From: Deltaproteobacteria bacterium
GTDB taxonomy: Bacteria > Desulfobacterota > Binatia > Binatales > Binataceae
Direction: 5' to 3'
Assembly: GCA_019237115.1 (NCBI GenBank)
Contig: JAFAHS010000063.1
Span: 1-51,327 of the forward strand
Length of the DNA: 51,327 nt
The notes beneath the pieces were generated by a model. That model worked only from the letters and a program-made list of their open reading frames with translations. It was not told the DNA's origin and did not search any database. Below are positions 32,897 to 41,794 of the stretch, piece by piece. Each line of letters starts with the position of its first letter. Position 1 is the first letter of the stretch. The position numbers were made by a program, and so were the translations under genes.

Positions 32897-34102
32897 ATGG
32901 AGATGATGGAAAACATGACCAAACCAACCATGCGCGGCCAGGTGGCCATAGCAGGGATAGGAGAGACGGTCTACTACCGACACGGTAAGGCGACGGATCC
33001 CGAATTCGTCCTGTGTCTTAAAGCGATTCTGGCCGCTTGCGAGGACGCCGGCATCGATCCGCGCGATATCGACGGGTTCTCCTCCTACAGCAACGATCGC
33101 AACGATCCGCCGAGTCTGGCGACCGCGCTCGGTACTCATGAACTGAGATATTCCACAATGCTTTGGGGCGGCGGCGGAGGCGGTGGTGCAGGCGCGATGG
33201 CCAACGCGGCTGCCGCTGTGGCGACGGGTCTCGCGCAATGCGTCGTCGTCTATAGGGCGCTCGCGCAGGGCCAGTTCGGCCGCTTCGGCCAAGGAATGCG
33301 GGTCAAGACGGTTTCGGGAGACGCGGCACTGACCATGCCCTACGGTCAGATGTCGCCGGCCTTGTGGTACGCGCCCAAGGCGATGCGCTTCATGTATGAA
33401 CACAACATCGGACAGGAAGCACTCCGGGCGATCGCGATGGCGTCGTACCACCACGCCCAGGCAAATCCACGAGCCGTGATGTATGGCCGTCCGCTCACCG
33501 AGAAGGCCTACGACGAATCGCGTTGGATTGCCGAGCCGTTCCACCTCTACGACTGCTGCCAGGAGAACGACGGCGCTGCCGCCCTTATCTTGGTGTCCGC
33601 CGAGCGTGCGAAGGATCTCAAACAGAAGCCGGCTTACGTTCTCGGCGCTGCCATGGGCGCCGGATACCGCGTCCACAGCACGGTGGCTGGCCATGCGACG
33701 CCGGATCTGGCCAGCTCGCACTTCAAGACCGTCGCCCGACACTTATACGAGATGGCCGAGGTCGGTCCGAAGGACGTCGACGTCGTCCAATCTTACGAAA
33801 ACTTCACCGGCGGCGTTCTGATGAGCTTGGTCGAGCATGGCTTCTTCCCTCCCGAAGAGGCGATGGAATTCCTCAAGCTCGAGAACCTGATCGCGCCCAG
33901 CGGCAAGCTGCCGCTCAACACCAGCGGCGGTAATCTGGCCGAGTGCTACATGCACGGCCTCGAATTGCAGATCGAGGCGGTTCGCCAGATTCGTGGCCAA
34001 TCGACCAGCCAGGTTCCGGACGTGAAGGTTTCCCTCGCCGCTTCGGGTCCGATGGTCACCCCTGTCAGCACAATCATTTTTGGATCGGAGGGCGCACTCT
34101 GA
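32897..34102 (+). CDS. Thiolase-like protein lacking the catalytic Cys (Ltp2-type candidate aldolase)
   Basis: The 401-aa protein has the SCP-x/lipid-transfer thiolase fold: VAIAGIGETVYYRHGKATDP, ACEDAGIDPRDIDGFSSYSN, GRPLTEKAYDESRWIAEPFH, LYDCCQENDGAAALILVSAE, LPLNTSGGNLAECYMHGLEL. Where thiolases carry the nucleophilic Cys there is an all-Gly loop (LWGGGGGGGAGAM, residues 89-101), so it cannot work as a classical thiolase. Cys-less members paired with a DUF35 protein include Ltp2, the retro-aldolase of steroid side-chain degradation that releases propionyl-CoA. The DUF35 gene starts within its stop codon (TGATG). A TTG at 32876 is an alternative start. Confidence 0.8.
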   Translation: MEMMENMTKPTMRGQVAIAGIGETVYYRHGKATDPEFVLCLKAILAACEDAGIDPRDIDGFSSYSNDRNDPPSLATALGTHELRYSTMLWGGGGGGGAGAMANAAAAVATGLAQCVVVYRALAQGQFGRFGQGMRVKTVSGDAALTMPYGQMSPALWYAPKAMRFMYEHNIGQEALRAIAMASYHHAQANPRAVMYGRPLTEKAYDESRWIAEPFHLYDCCQENDGAAALILVSAERAKDLKQKPAYVLGAAMGAGYRVHSTVAGHATPDLASSHFKTVARHLYEMAEVGPKDVDVVQSYENFTGGVLMSLVEHGFFPPEEAMEFLKLENLIAPSGKLPLNTSGGNLAECYMHGLELQIEAVRQIRGQSTSQVPDVKVSLAASGPMVTPVSTIIFGSEGAL

Positions 34103-34551
34103 TGTCCAATTACTATCTGCCATCTGGCCTGCCGATTCCGGTACCCGAACATGACGGTCTTTCCAAGCCTTATTGGGACGCCCTGCGCAAGGAAACCATC
34201 ATGGTGCAGCGGAATCCGCACACGGGGGTCTATCAGTTTCCGCCGCAGTGGATCTGCCATGACACCCAGACGTTCGATGTTGAATGGGTTGCCGTTGAGC
34301 CCAAGGGCGTAATCTACAGCTGGACTCGCGCAGGGCATCCCGTGCACCCAGCCCTCCGGGACGCCTGTCCCTACATCGTCGTCGTGGTCGCGCTGCCTCA
34401 CGCAGGCGGCGTGCGCATGTTGGGCAATCTGTTGGGCGATCCTCGCCAGACCATCCGGATTGGCACGCCGGTCGAGGCGGTGTTCGAACATCACAACGAC
34501 TCCGATCCGCAATTTACACTCCTTCAATGGCGCGTCGCGGAGAGCCGCTAA
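34102..34551 (+). CDS. DUF35 OB-fold partner protein without intact zinc ribbon
   Basis: The start (MSNYYLPSGLPIPVPEHDGL) has GGAGGG 9 nt upstream and overlaps the thiolase-like stop by one base. The usual layout is visible: an N-terminal helix (LSKPYWDALRKETIMVQRNP), a ribbon region, and an OB-fold (VEPKGVIYSWTRAGHPVHPA, PYIVVVVALPHAGGVRMLGN). In the ribbon only one Cys remains (QWICHD), where the family has two CxxC pairs, so zinc binding is probably lost. DUF35 proteins line the acyl-CoA channel of their thiolase-like partner; the 1-nt gene overlap supports a complex. 149 aa. Confidence 0.8.
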   Translation: MSNYYLPSGLPIPVPEHDGLSKPYWDALRKETIMVQRNPHTGVYQFPPQWICHDTQTFDVEWVAVEPKGVIYSWTRAGHPVHPALRDACPYIVVVVALPHAGGVRMLGNLLGDPRQTIRIGTPVEAVFEHHNDSDPQFTLLQWRVAESR

Positions 34552-34583
34552 GGGCGCACTCAACACGAATTGAGAGGGTTTCA

Positions 34584-35825
34584 ATGAATCAAGATGTCAC
34601 GACAGTCGATGAAAAGAACCGCTGGCGCCTCGAGACTCCGGGCCATCAAGGGTGGGAACGCACGGCGAGGCCGGATGATCCGCGCAAGTATCTGATGATC
34701 TCGGCAGACTGTCATTGCAACGAGCCCAGCAATCTCTGGTGGACTCGCATCGACAAAAAATTCCAGCCGCGGCTGCCCCATGTTGAGGTCGACGAGAAAG
34801 GTGAGAAATGGATGGTGGTGGAGGGCTATCAGAGGTCGCGGTTGCGCGCGCGTAACGTTGCAGATGCCCCCAAGGGCGGCGAGGATCGTCTGCGCGGCGA
34901 GGCCAGCCGCACCGTGCAGGATCGCATTGCCGATCATCTTCGCGACGGAATTGATGCTGAAATTCTTTTTCCGAACAAGGGCCTGGCAATGTGGGCGACC
35001 CAGGACGCTGAATTCGGCGCAGCCCAATGCCGTGCCTGGAACGACTGGGCCTGGGAAACCTTCAGCTCATACAACGATTTCATGTCGCCCATCGCGGCAA
35101 TCATGACCTCAGATGTCGACATTGCGATCGAGGAGATCAAGCGCGTCGCCAAGCTCGGCTTTCGCGGTGTCAACCTGCCCTGCAAGCCAATCTGGGGCGC
35201 GCACGACGCCCGGCATCCCAATTACAACCTTCCGCTGTTTGATCCGATGTGGGCCCTGATTCAGGACTGCGATCTTCCGATCACCTTTCATATCGCAACC
35301 GGTATGGATCCGCGCGCGGCGCGACACGATGGCGGTGCGGTGATCAACTATGTTACGCATGCCTGCCCGAGCGCGATCGAGCCGATGTCCAACCTCTGCG
35401 GCTCGGGCGTGTTCGAGCGCTTTCCGAGGCTCCGATTCGCTCTAATTGAATGCGGGATTGGCTGGGTCCCGTGGGCGCTCGACGCGATGGACGAGGCTTA
35501 TAGGAAGCATCATCTGTGGGCGTATCCGAAGCTCAAGCACCTACCGAGCGATTACTTCCGCCAGCACGGCGCCGTTTCCTTTCAAGAGGACGTAAACGGT
35601 CTGCGTCTCGCCGCTCCATCTAATCTCGTTGATAACTTTTTGTGGGCCAATGACTATCCACATGCAGAAGGTTCCTGGCCGCATTCTGCGCAAGCGATCG
35701 AGCGACAGATGCAGCACCTCGATGATGAGCAGCGCGCGAAAATCCTCGGCCTCAACGCCGCGAACCTGTTTAAGTTCGACGTCACAAAATTAGTCGTTCG
35801 TCGCGAGCAGGGTGCAATGCGGTAA
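34584..35825 (+). CDS. Amidohydrolase-2 family metal-dependent hydrolase/decarboxylase
   Basis: The 413-aa protein has the ACMSD-like TIM-barrel pattern: LMISADCHCNEPSNLWWTRI at the first strand, DGIDAEILFPNKGLAMW, KLGFRGVNLPCKPIWGAHDA, DLPITFHIATGMDPR with a metal His, ERFPRLRFALIECGIGWVPW, and FLWANDYPHAEGSWPHSAQA with the catalytic Asp. Members decarboxylate or hydrate unsaturated acids. It follows the DUF35 gene by 32 nt in the same operon. A decayed relative sits in the divergent operon, also beside thiolase/DUF35 genes, so the three functions belong together. Substrate unknown. Confidence 0.85.
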   Translation: MNQDVTTVDEKNRWRLETPGHQGWERTARPDDPRKYLMISADCHCNEPSNLWWTRIDKKFQPRLPHVEVDEKGEKWMVVEGYQRSRLRARNVADAPKGGEDRLRGEASRTVQDRIADHLRDGIDAEILFPNKGLAMWATQDAEFGAAQCRAWNDWAWETFSSYNDFMSPIAAIMTSDVDIAIEEIKRVAKLGFRGVNLPCKPIWGAHDARHPNYNLPLFDPMWALIQDCDLPITFHIATGMDPRAARHDGGAVINYVTHACPSAIEPMSNLCGSGVFERFPRLRFALIECGIGWVPWALDAMDEAYRKHHLWAYPKLKHLPSDYFRQHGAVSFQEDVNGLRLAAPSNLVDNFLWANDYPHAEGSWPHSAQAIERQMQHLDDEQRAKILGLNAANLFKFDVTKLVVRREQGAMR

Positions 35826-36208
35826 CATCGCTGTTGCATGGAATTTCCTTAACGTCTGTTCCTTTCTCTTGCGCCAAAACAAAGCGGTACGAGTACATGC
35901 GGGCAGTGAGTCGCCACCTCTTCTTTGAGGGCCGAGCGGCGCATTTTTGCGCGATGAATTCTTTTCCGAGTTTGCTTATCGCAAGCCTGGATGCTTGATT
36001 AGCAGTCGCGAAGAGAGAATCAGTGCTTCCATTGTGCGCGGTGGGTCTTGATATTCCATTGGGCAGTGTGGTGGACATACTCTTGGGCTCGCCAGGAGAA
36101 TTCGAATCTCACTTATTGTCCGGGCGAACCGCTCAAAGAACCAGGGGAACGGGAGCCATGGCAGCAGGGGCGAGATAGAGGCATCCAAACTCAGGGGGGG
36201 ACACGTTT
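35826..36208. other. Intergenic interval, no supported gene
   Basis: Short minus frames (35782-36078, 35976-36188) have no ribosome site and odd composition. Nothing recognisable. Confidence 0.35.
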
Positions 36209-36617
36209 ATGAGGCGATCTACGATCGGAGTAATGGCGACAGCTGCAGTTCTCAGCTTTCTCGCGCTCTCTCCCCTACTGGCAGCCGAAAAAGAATCTTC
36301 TAACACCGGACCCGAGACGGGCATGGCCGCATGCTACAGTCGCCATCTAAAAGGGCAGTGGACAGCGCTATGATCCTAATGCTCTGACGGCGTCTCATGC
36401 TCGCATACCTGTTGGCACACATGTGAAAGTAACCAACGTCGAAAACGGCAAATCCGTCGTGGTGTTGGTAAACGACCATATGTCGGGTCATCGGCACAGG
36501 AAGATTATTATGGATGTCTCCCAACAGGCCTGCAAAGAATTGGAGTTTGGCAAAGGCGGAGAGGCCAAAGTCAAGTTGGAAGTTGAACCTTCAAACAGTG
36601 ACACGAGTTCCCACTAA
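36209..36617 (+). pseudogene. RlpA-like double-psi beta-barrel protein, frameshifted
   Basis: From ATG 36209 a signal peptide (MATAAVLSFLALSPLLAAEK) is followed by MAACYSRHLKG and an early stop. The next frame gives YDPNALTASHARIPVGTHVK, VTNVENGKSVVVLVNDHMSG and RKIIMDVSQQACKELEFGKG to the stop at 36617. This is the RlpA/lytic transglycosylase-like domain, with the conserved VND and the D of the active site (MDVS). One base is off in the AAAAGGG run. The free-standing domain would have been a small periplasmic peptidoglycan hydrolase or binder. Confidence 0.75.
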
Positions 36618-36856
36618 CCCCGAGCCTGCCACAACTGGGTAAACGCAAAGCCGCCATGGCCGGCTCCTCTGCGGAGCTTGCGGGGAAAGATCTGACTAAG
36701 CGACGAGCAAGAGTGAACGCGACAGCACGGAGGGTGCGGAGCTTTTGAGGTGTGCCTGCTGAAAATTCCGAAGGTGGCGAAAAGCCTGGCGGTTTCGGTT
36801 CGGCCCCTAGCCTACCTAGAGCGGTACGAGCAAAAAGCTGAAGAGAAGGGTTCGAA

Positions 36857-37609
36857 CTACTGAGCGACCGTCAACGTTTCCTGAAAGAGTTTGAACAAAG
36901 CCGTCCAGTGGCGCTCCGCGGCGCCTTTATCAAAGACCGGCACATCCGGAACCGCAAAGCCGTGTCGCGCGCCTGGATAGGTTTCGACCACATGGTTCAC
37001 TCCGGCCTCGGTCAAAGCCTTTTCGAGACGGATTTTCTGCTCCTCCGGAAAACTCGCGTCTTCGATCGCGCCCGCCACATACACACGCCCGGTTATGTTC
37101 TTAACAAAGAGATGCGGGCTGTCGGATTTATCGGTTCCCAGATTGCCACCGTGGAACGACGCGACCGCGGCGAACCGATCAGGAAACGCGCCCGCAGCGG
37201 TCAAACTTGCGTTGCCGCCCATACAATAGCCGGTGGCGCCAAATCGCTTTCCCTTGACGTCGGGCCTCGATGAAAGAAATTCGATGAAGGCACCCGAGTC
37301 CGAGACCTTGCGATCGCGATCCAGGCTGTTCACCCATTTCATCAGTTCTCCCATCGATTTCGGATTGCCCAGCACCTCGGACACCACCTTGGGCGGATAG
37401 CTCCCCAGGCGATAGTAAAGGTCGGGCTGTAGCACCAGATATCCGCCGTCGGCCAGGCGCTGGCCCATTTCCCACATAACCGGGCGGATTCCCAGACCAT
37501 CCATGTAGAAAATCACTCCGGGCCAGGGCCCGTTTCCATTGGCAGGAGTGAAAACCGACGCCGGGCAATTTCCATCGCGGGTCCTGATCGTTACTTCAGC
37601 GCGGGGCAT
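36857..37609 (-). CDS. Dienelactone hydrolase family protein
   Basis: The start is ATG 37609 (MPRAEVTIRTRDGN) after AGGAGA; 250 aa. It has the alpha/beta-hydrolase fold with a Cys nucleophile (FGATGYCMGGNASLTA), Asp (GAIEDASFPEEQ) and His (YPGARHGFAVPD), the Cys-Asp-His triad of dienelactone hydrolases. These open lactones of chlorocatechol-like or other pathways. The neighbouring BVMO (about 75 nt upstream on the same strand) makes esters or lactones, so this hydrolase may open its product. Confidence 0.85.
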   Translation of the reverse strand: MPRAEVTIRTRDGNCPASVFTPANGNGPWPGVIFYMDGLGIRPVMWEMGQRLADGGYLVLQPDLYYRLGSYPPKVVSEVLGNPKSMGELMKWVNSLDRDRKVSDSGAFIEFLSSRPDVKGKRFGATGYCMGGNASLTAAGAFPDRFAAVASFHGGNLGTDKSDSPHLFVKNITGRVYVAGAIEDASFPEEQKIRLEKALTEAGVNHVVETYPGARHGFAVPDVPVFDKGAAERHWTALFKLFQETLTVAQ

Positions 37610-37685
37610 TAGCCTTCTCCTATTTTCGTTGACAAAGTGCCAGGTCCTAACCCCTGGCAACTAACCTCTCTGGTCAAGCCAGACG

Positions 37686-39551
37686 TCAGTTCGGATCTCC
37701 TCCGAACACGTACGGCTCAAGTGACGACTGCGCTTCGAGGCGGTACTTGTCCCACTGGCGGCCCCCGTAGTAGGCCAGACTCCCCGGTGCCGCCTTGCCT
37801 TCACCATTGTAGTAGGAGATGCAATCGCGCAGCGGGGCAGTCGCAATGTCAACATCACGGCAATGCTCCGCATACTTATCTTCCGGCTCCTTGCGGACGT
37901 CGATGATGCGCGCGCCGCGTTCGCGCATGGTCTGCAGCACCCAGATAAGATAGTCGGCGTGCGCGTAGATCACGTCGGTGAAATTGAAGCTGCCGCCGCC
38001 GCCCTGCGGACCGGTAACGATGAACAGGTTGGGGAAGCCGCGGCTATGCAGGCCAAGGAAAGTCCTGGTCCCCTCGGTCTCCCACTTCTCCTTTAGCGTA
38101 CGGCCGCCGCGGCCGCGGATGCTGTTGAAGGTCGAGGTGCCCATCCACTGGAACCCGGTCGCGTAGATCAGCACGTCGAGCGGATATTCGACCCCCTCAT
38201 GGACGACGCCGCTTTCATTGATCTCGTTTACCCCGCGCGGAGCGGTGTCAACCAGATGGACGTGCGGCAGGTTGAAGGTCGGCAGGTATTCGTCATGGAA
38301 GGTCGGCCGCTTGCAGCCATACGGGTAGTAGGGTTTCAGCGCGGCCGCCGTCTTCGGGTCCTTGACGATCGCGTCCACGCGGGCCCGGATCTGTTCCATG
38401 AGGCGGAAGCTGGAATCCAGCTGCTTCTGCATCCGCTCCTCCCGCGTCAGCTCACGGTCGTGTTTCTTGCGCTCCTTGAAGTCCTGAATCTTCCCCGCCA
38501 GGTAGTCGTCGTTGGCTAGGACCGCGGCACGTACTTCCGAGATCCTCGCGAAGCGCGCGCGCCTGGCCTGGGCCCATCCCGACTCCGTGGCCCAGGATGC
38601 ACGCTCCTCGTCGGTCGTCGCACGCTGGTCGCGTACGTCGATTGAAGACGGCGTGCGCTGGAACACGTAGAGCTGCCCGACAACCTTGGCGAGCTCCGGG
38701 ATCGCTTGCACCGCCGTCGCGCCGGTGCCGATGATTCCGACCCGCTTGCCGCGCAGGTCGATGTTGTAGTTCCAGCGCGAGGTATGGAAGGACTCGCCCT
38801 GGAACTTCTCCATCCCGGCGATGCGCGCAAGCTTTGGTGTGGTCAGGATGCCGTTGGCCAGGATCACGAAGTGCGCACGCATCCGGTCGCCGCGATCGGT
38901 CGTGACGATCCAGCGGCCGGATGCCTCATCCCAAGTCGTCGCCTCAACCGTGGTGTGGAACAGGCAATGCTCGTAGAACCCGAAGTTCTGGGCCATTCTC
39001 TGGCAATGTTCGAGGATTTCGAAGCCTGACGCGAACTTCATCGATGGGATGTAACCCGTTTCATCAAGCAACGGCAGGTAACTGTAGGATTCGACGTCGC
39101 AGGCGATGCCGGGATAGCGGTTCCAGTACCAGGTGCCGCCGACGTCGCCGCCCTTCTCGCAGAAACGCACGTCGGTGAAGCCCGCCTGGCTCAGCTTGTG
39201 CCAGAGCAGCAGTCCGCCGAAGCCTGCGCCGACCACCAAAATCTCGCATTCGTCGGTCAGGGCTTCGCGCGGGATCGGCGGCTCCGAATATACGTCGTCC
39301 AGATATTTTTTGAATTCGCCTTCCATGGCCATGTAGTCGGCCGCACCGCGACGAGCTTCCTTGAACGCGCGGTACCTGGCCTGCTCTTCCGCGTTGAAGG
39401 TCGCGCCGGCGGGCATTTTCGGCAGTTCCGTCAGCTTCTGATCAGTGACGACGGAATAGCCCTGGCCGGTAATCTTATCGGACGCCTTGGCGGCTCGCGT
39501 GTTGAAGACTTTGAGGCCTGTCTCGGGGTCAATACGGACTGGTGGGTTCAT
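37686..39551 (-). CDS. Baeyer-Villiger monooxygenase (class B flavoprotein)
   Basis: The start is ATG 39551 (MNPPVRIDPETG) after AAGGAAC; 621 aa. An N-terminal extension of about 100 residues precedes the FAD Rossmann motif (VVGAGFGG, residues 107-113), then GGTWYWNRYPGIACDVESYS, the BVMO fingerprint FQGESFHTSRW (250-260) and the NADPH motif GIIGTGATAVQA (about 272-283). These enzymes insert oxygen beside a ketone to give esters or lactones. The helical N-terminal extension resembles that of large-substrate BVMOs. With the lactone-hydrolase-like gene behind it, a ketone-to-hydroxy-acid step is likely. Confidence 0.9.
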   Translation of the reverse strand: MNPPVRIDPETGLKVFNTRAAKASDKITGQGYSVVTDQKLTELPKMPAGATFNAEEQARYRAFKEARRGAADYMAMEGEFKKYLDDVYSEPPIPREALTDECEILVVGAGFGGLLLWHKLSQAGFTDVRFCEKGGDVGGTWYWNRYPGIACDVESYSYLPLLDETGYIPSMKFASGFEILEHCQRMAQNFGFYEHCLFHTTVEATTWDEASGRWIVTTDRGDRMRAHFVILANGILTTPKLARIAGMEKFQGESFHTSRWNYNIDLRGKRVGIIGTGATAVQAIPELAKVVGQLYVFQRTPSSIDVRDQRATTDEERASWATESGWAQARRARFARISEVRAAVLANDDYLAGKIQDFKERKKHDRELTREERMQKQLDSSFRLMEQIRARVDAIVKDPKTAAALKPYYPYGCKRPTFHDEYLPTFNLPHVHLVDTAPRGVNEINESGVVHEGVEYPLDVLIYATGFQWMGTSTFNSIRGRGGRTLKEKWETEGTRTFLGLHSRGFPNLFIVTGPQGGGGSFNFTDVIYAHADYLIWVLQTMRERGARIIDVRKEPEDKYAEHCRDVDIATAPLRDCISYYNGEGKAAPGSLAYYGGRQWDKYRLEAQSSLEPYVFGGDPN

Positions 39552-39948
39552 TTGAGTTCCTTGTGAGTTCCTCAATGATCAAAGGGGGTTTCCACCGCAA
39601 AGCTCATTCTGCTACGGCCGCAGCCTCCTTCGCGCGGCGTGCCGTGCTCAGCCAGCTTCTGCGCTATGAACAGTTCGACCAGTTCCCGATATCATACGTT
39701 GCCGCTCTCTTCAAAGAACTCCGCTTTCAGCCCGAAGCGGTTGAGGTGGTCGAGGCGGCAATCGGAAACACCGTCGCCACATGTGGTCGCATCGAACACT
39801 CTATTATGGGTCGGCCGCGGTGGGTTAAAGATTGTTTGCCATCTGCGGAAGCTTCCTGGTCGACCAACCATCGCCCGGCAGCCTCATCTGCAGATGCGAC
39901 GCCAAGTCGCGAGACTCCGGTCGGGGTCACAGCGCGAGATACAGGCGA
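39552..39948. other. Intergenic, possible gene remnant
   Basis: A + frame (39542-39979) and minus frames overlap. The minus stretch DHLNRFGLKAEFFEESGN and YRELVELFIAQKLAEHGTPR looks protein-like but contains a stop, so a decayed gene tail is possible. No family is recognised. Confidence 0.3.
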
Positions 39949-40806
39949 TCACGCGAGTTTTGGTATGAGCTTGGCGTAACGATCCAGAAAGGGAAGCACC
40001 TTTTCTTTTACATCGACATCCGTACGTCCGACACCAAGGACGACTCGCTCGACGCCTAACTCTCGATAGCGGTGCAGCTTGGACTCGTCCGGATCTCCGG
40101 CGGCAAAGATCGAAAGCGAGAGCGAGTGCGGATCACGTCCAGCTTTTTTGCAACGTTCCTCGAGTTCAGCCATCACCCGTCGAAAATCCTCAATCGCCAT
40201 GTCGGCTGGGCACCAGCCATCGCAATAGTCCACAATCCGTTGCAGGCCCTGTGGCTTGATACTGCCCATGACGATCGGCGGATGGGGCTTCTGGACGGGT
40301 TTGGGATAGGACCAGAGTCGATCGAAATTGACAAACTCACCGTGAAATGAAGGCTCGTCTTCTGTCCAAATGGTTTTCATGGCGAGTACACGTTCGCGCA
40401 GCACTTTCCATCGCCGCTCGAAACGGGTGCCGTGGTTTTCCATCTCCTCCGCATTCCACCCTCCGCCGACACCAAAGATCACGCGGCCGTTCGACAAGGT
40501 GTCGAGGGTAGCGACTTCTTTCGCGGTGGTGATCGGATCCCGCTCAATCATCAGACAAATGCCGGTGGCAAGCTTGAGATTCTTCGTAACCGCGCCAGCG
40601 GCCATCAGGGAGATAAAAGGATCGCGCATGTGTGAATAGTATTTGGGGAGTTCGCCGCCCAACGGGTAGTGAGTGCGTCGGCTGACGGGAATATTGATAT
40701 GTTCCCCGAGCCACAGTGAATCATAACCGCGCTCCTCGCACGCGCGAGCCAGGTCGTCAGGCCGAATCGAATAATCAGGATTGAAGTCGAAATAGCCGAG
40801 TTTCAT
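39949..40806 (-). CDS. LLM-class F420-dependent oxidoreductase
   Basis: The 285-aa TIM-barrel protein shows the luciferase-like family features: KLGYFDFNPDYSIRPDDLAR, YDSLWLGEHINIPVSRRTHY, TKNLKLATGICLMIERDPIT, DTLSNGRVIFGVGGGWNAEE, SYPKPVQKPHPPIVMGSIKP. The start is ATG 40806 after AAGGAAG. F420-type members reduce or oxidise enones, imines or alcohols; FMN monooxygenases share the fold. Its relative lies 100 nt away on the same strand. F420 use is inferred from the family. Confidence 0.85.
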   Translation of the reverse strand: MKLGYFDFNPDYSIRPDDLARACEERGYDSLWLGEHINIPVSRRTHYPLGGELPKYYSHMRDPFISLMAAGAVTKNLKLATGICLMIERDPITTAKEVATLDTLSNGRVIFGVGGGWNAEEMENHGTRFERRWKVLRERVLAMKTIWTEDEPSFHGEFVNFDRLWSYPKPVQKPHPPIVMGSIKPQGLQRIVDYCDGWCPADMAIEDFRRVMAELEERCKKAGRDPHSLSLSIFAAGDPDESKLHRYRELGVERVVLGVGRTDVDVKEKVLPFLDRYAKLIPKLA

Positions 40807-40909
40807 CACATGCTTCCTTTACGAGAACCGACATCATCACAATGAAACGAGCTTTTCTCACATACGGCTTCGTCCCAGGATGCTTCAAGCACTCCAAAAA
40901 CCGGTGTCC

Positions 40910-41794
40910 TTAGAGTTTCACCGCTGGAACGACGATTTTCTCAGCCAGCCGCTCTATGTCACCCTGCGCCGTATTGGGGTCGCGTGGGATCGTACCTACG
41001 ACCACCTGGTGCACCCCGGCGTCACGGTAGCGCTTCACTTCATCCAGTCCAACCGGCGCGCCAATCCCGGCCGACACAGAGAAGTGTAGCTTTTCGGGGT
41101 CGCGGCCGGCTGTTTTCGCGTACTGCCGCATACGCTGGACCTTGGCTCTCACGTCTTCGGGGGCGACGTTTACCCCGAACCAGCCGTCCCCGACTTCTCC
41201 TACCCGTTTCAGCGCCGGCGCGCTCTCGCCGCCAAAGATAATGGGCGGGTGCGGCTGCTGAACCGGCTTCGGGTACGAGCAAACTTTAGGGAAACTGCAG
41301 AACTCACCCTTGAATTCCGGCTCTTCCTCCGTCCACAGCAGCTTCATCGCCTTGAGGTATTCGCGCGTCCGGTCGGCCCGACGCTCCCAAGGCACGCCGA
41401 CTGCAGCGAACTCCTCGGCGAGCCAGCCGACCCCAACCCCGAAGTCAAAGCGGCCGCCGGAGAGCTTATCCAGGCTTGCCACCTGTTTTGCCAGCACAAC
41501 CGGCTTGTGCTCGGGTACCAGACAAATGCCTGTGCCCAAGCGGATGGTCTTGGTGTGGGCTGCGGCAAAAGTCAGCGTGGCGAAGGGGTCAAGAAAGTCG
41601 ACCTTGGTATTCGGCAGCGGCATCCTGCCGTCCTGCGTGTACGGATATTTTGATGCATACTGACTGACCAAGACGACATGCTCGCCTGTCCACAACGAGT
41701 GAAACCCGCACTGCTCTATAGCGCGAGCGGCAAGGGCAAGTAATTCCGGGTCGGCGCTGGGACCGATGCCGACGGCGAAAAATCCGATCTGCAT
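40910..41794 (-). CDS. LLM-class F420-dependent oxidoreductase (second copy)
   Basis: The start is ATG 41794 (MQIGFFAVGIGPSADPEL) after GAGGTT; 294 aa. It has FHSLWTGEHVVLVSQYASKY, TIRLGTGICLVPEHKPVVLA, DKLSGGRFDFGVGVGWLAEE and PHPPIIFGGESAPALKRVGE. It resembles the downstream copy in length and layout but differs clearly in sequence, so duplication is not recent. It probably forms a two-gene operon with that copy, serving different steps or substrates of the same catabolic cluster. Confidence 0.85.
   Translation of the reverse strand: MQIGFFAVGIGPSADPELLALAARAIEQCGFHSLWTGEHVVLVSQYASKYPYTQDGRMPLPNTKVDFLDPFATLTFAAAHTKTIRLGTGICLVPEHKPVVLAKQVASLDKLSGGRFDFGVGVGWLAEEFAAVGVPWERRADRTREYLKAMKLLWTEEEPEFKGEFCSFPKVCSYPKPVQQPHPPIIFGGESAPALKRVGEVGDGWFGVNVAPEDVRAKVQRMRQYAKTAGRDPEKLHFSVSAGIGAPVGLDEVKRYRDAGVHQVVVGTIPRDPNTAQGDIERLAEKIVVPAVKL

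Noticed and set aside
32678..33742. 354-aa minus strand ORF
   Set aside because: It is antisense to the thiolase-like gene and shows no family features.
39542..39979. 145-aa + strand ORF
   Set aside because: It overlaps the starts and ends of two well-supported minus genes and has no ribosome site.
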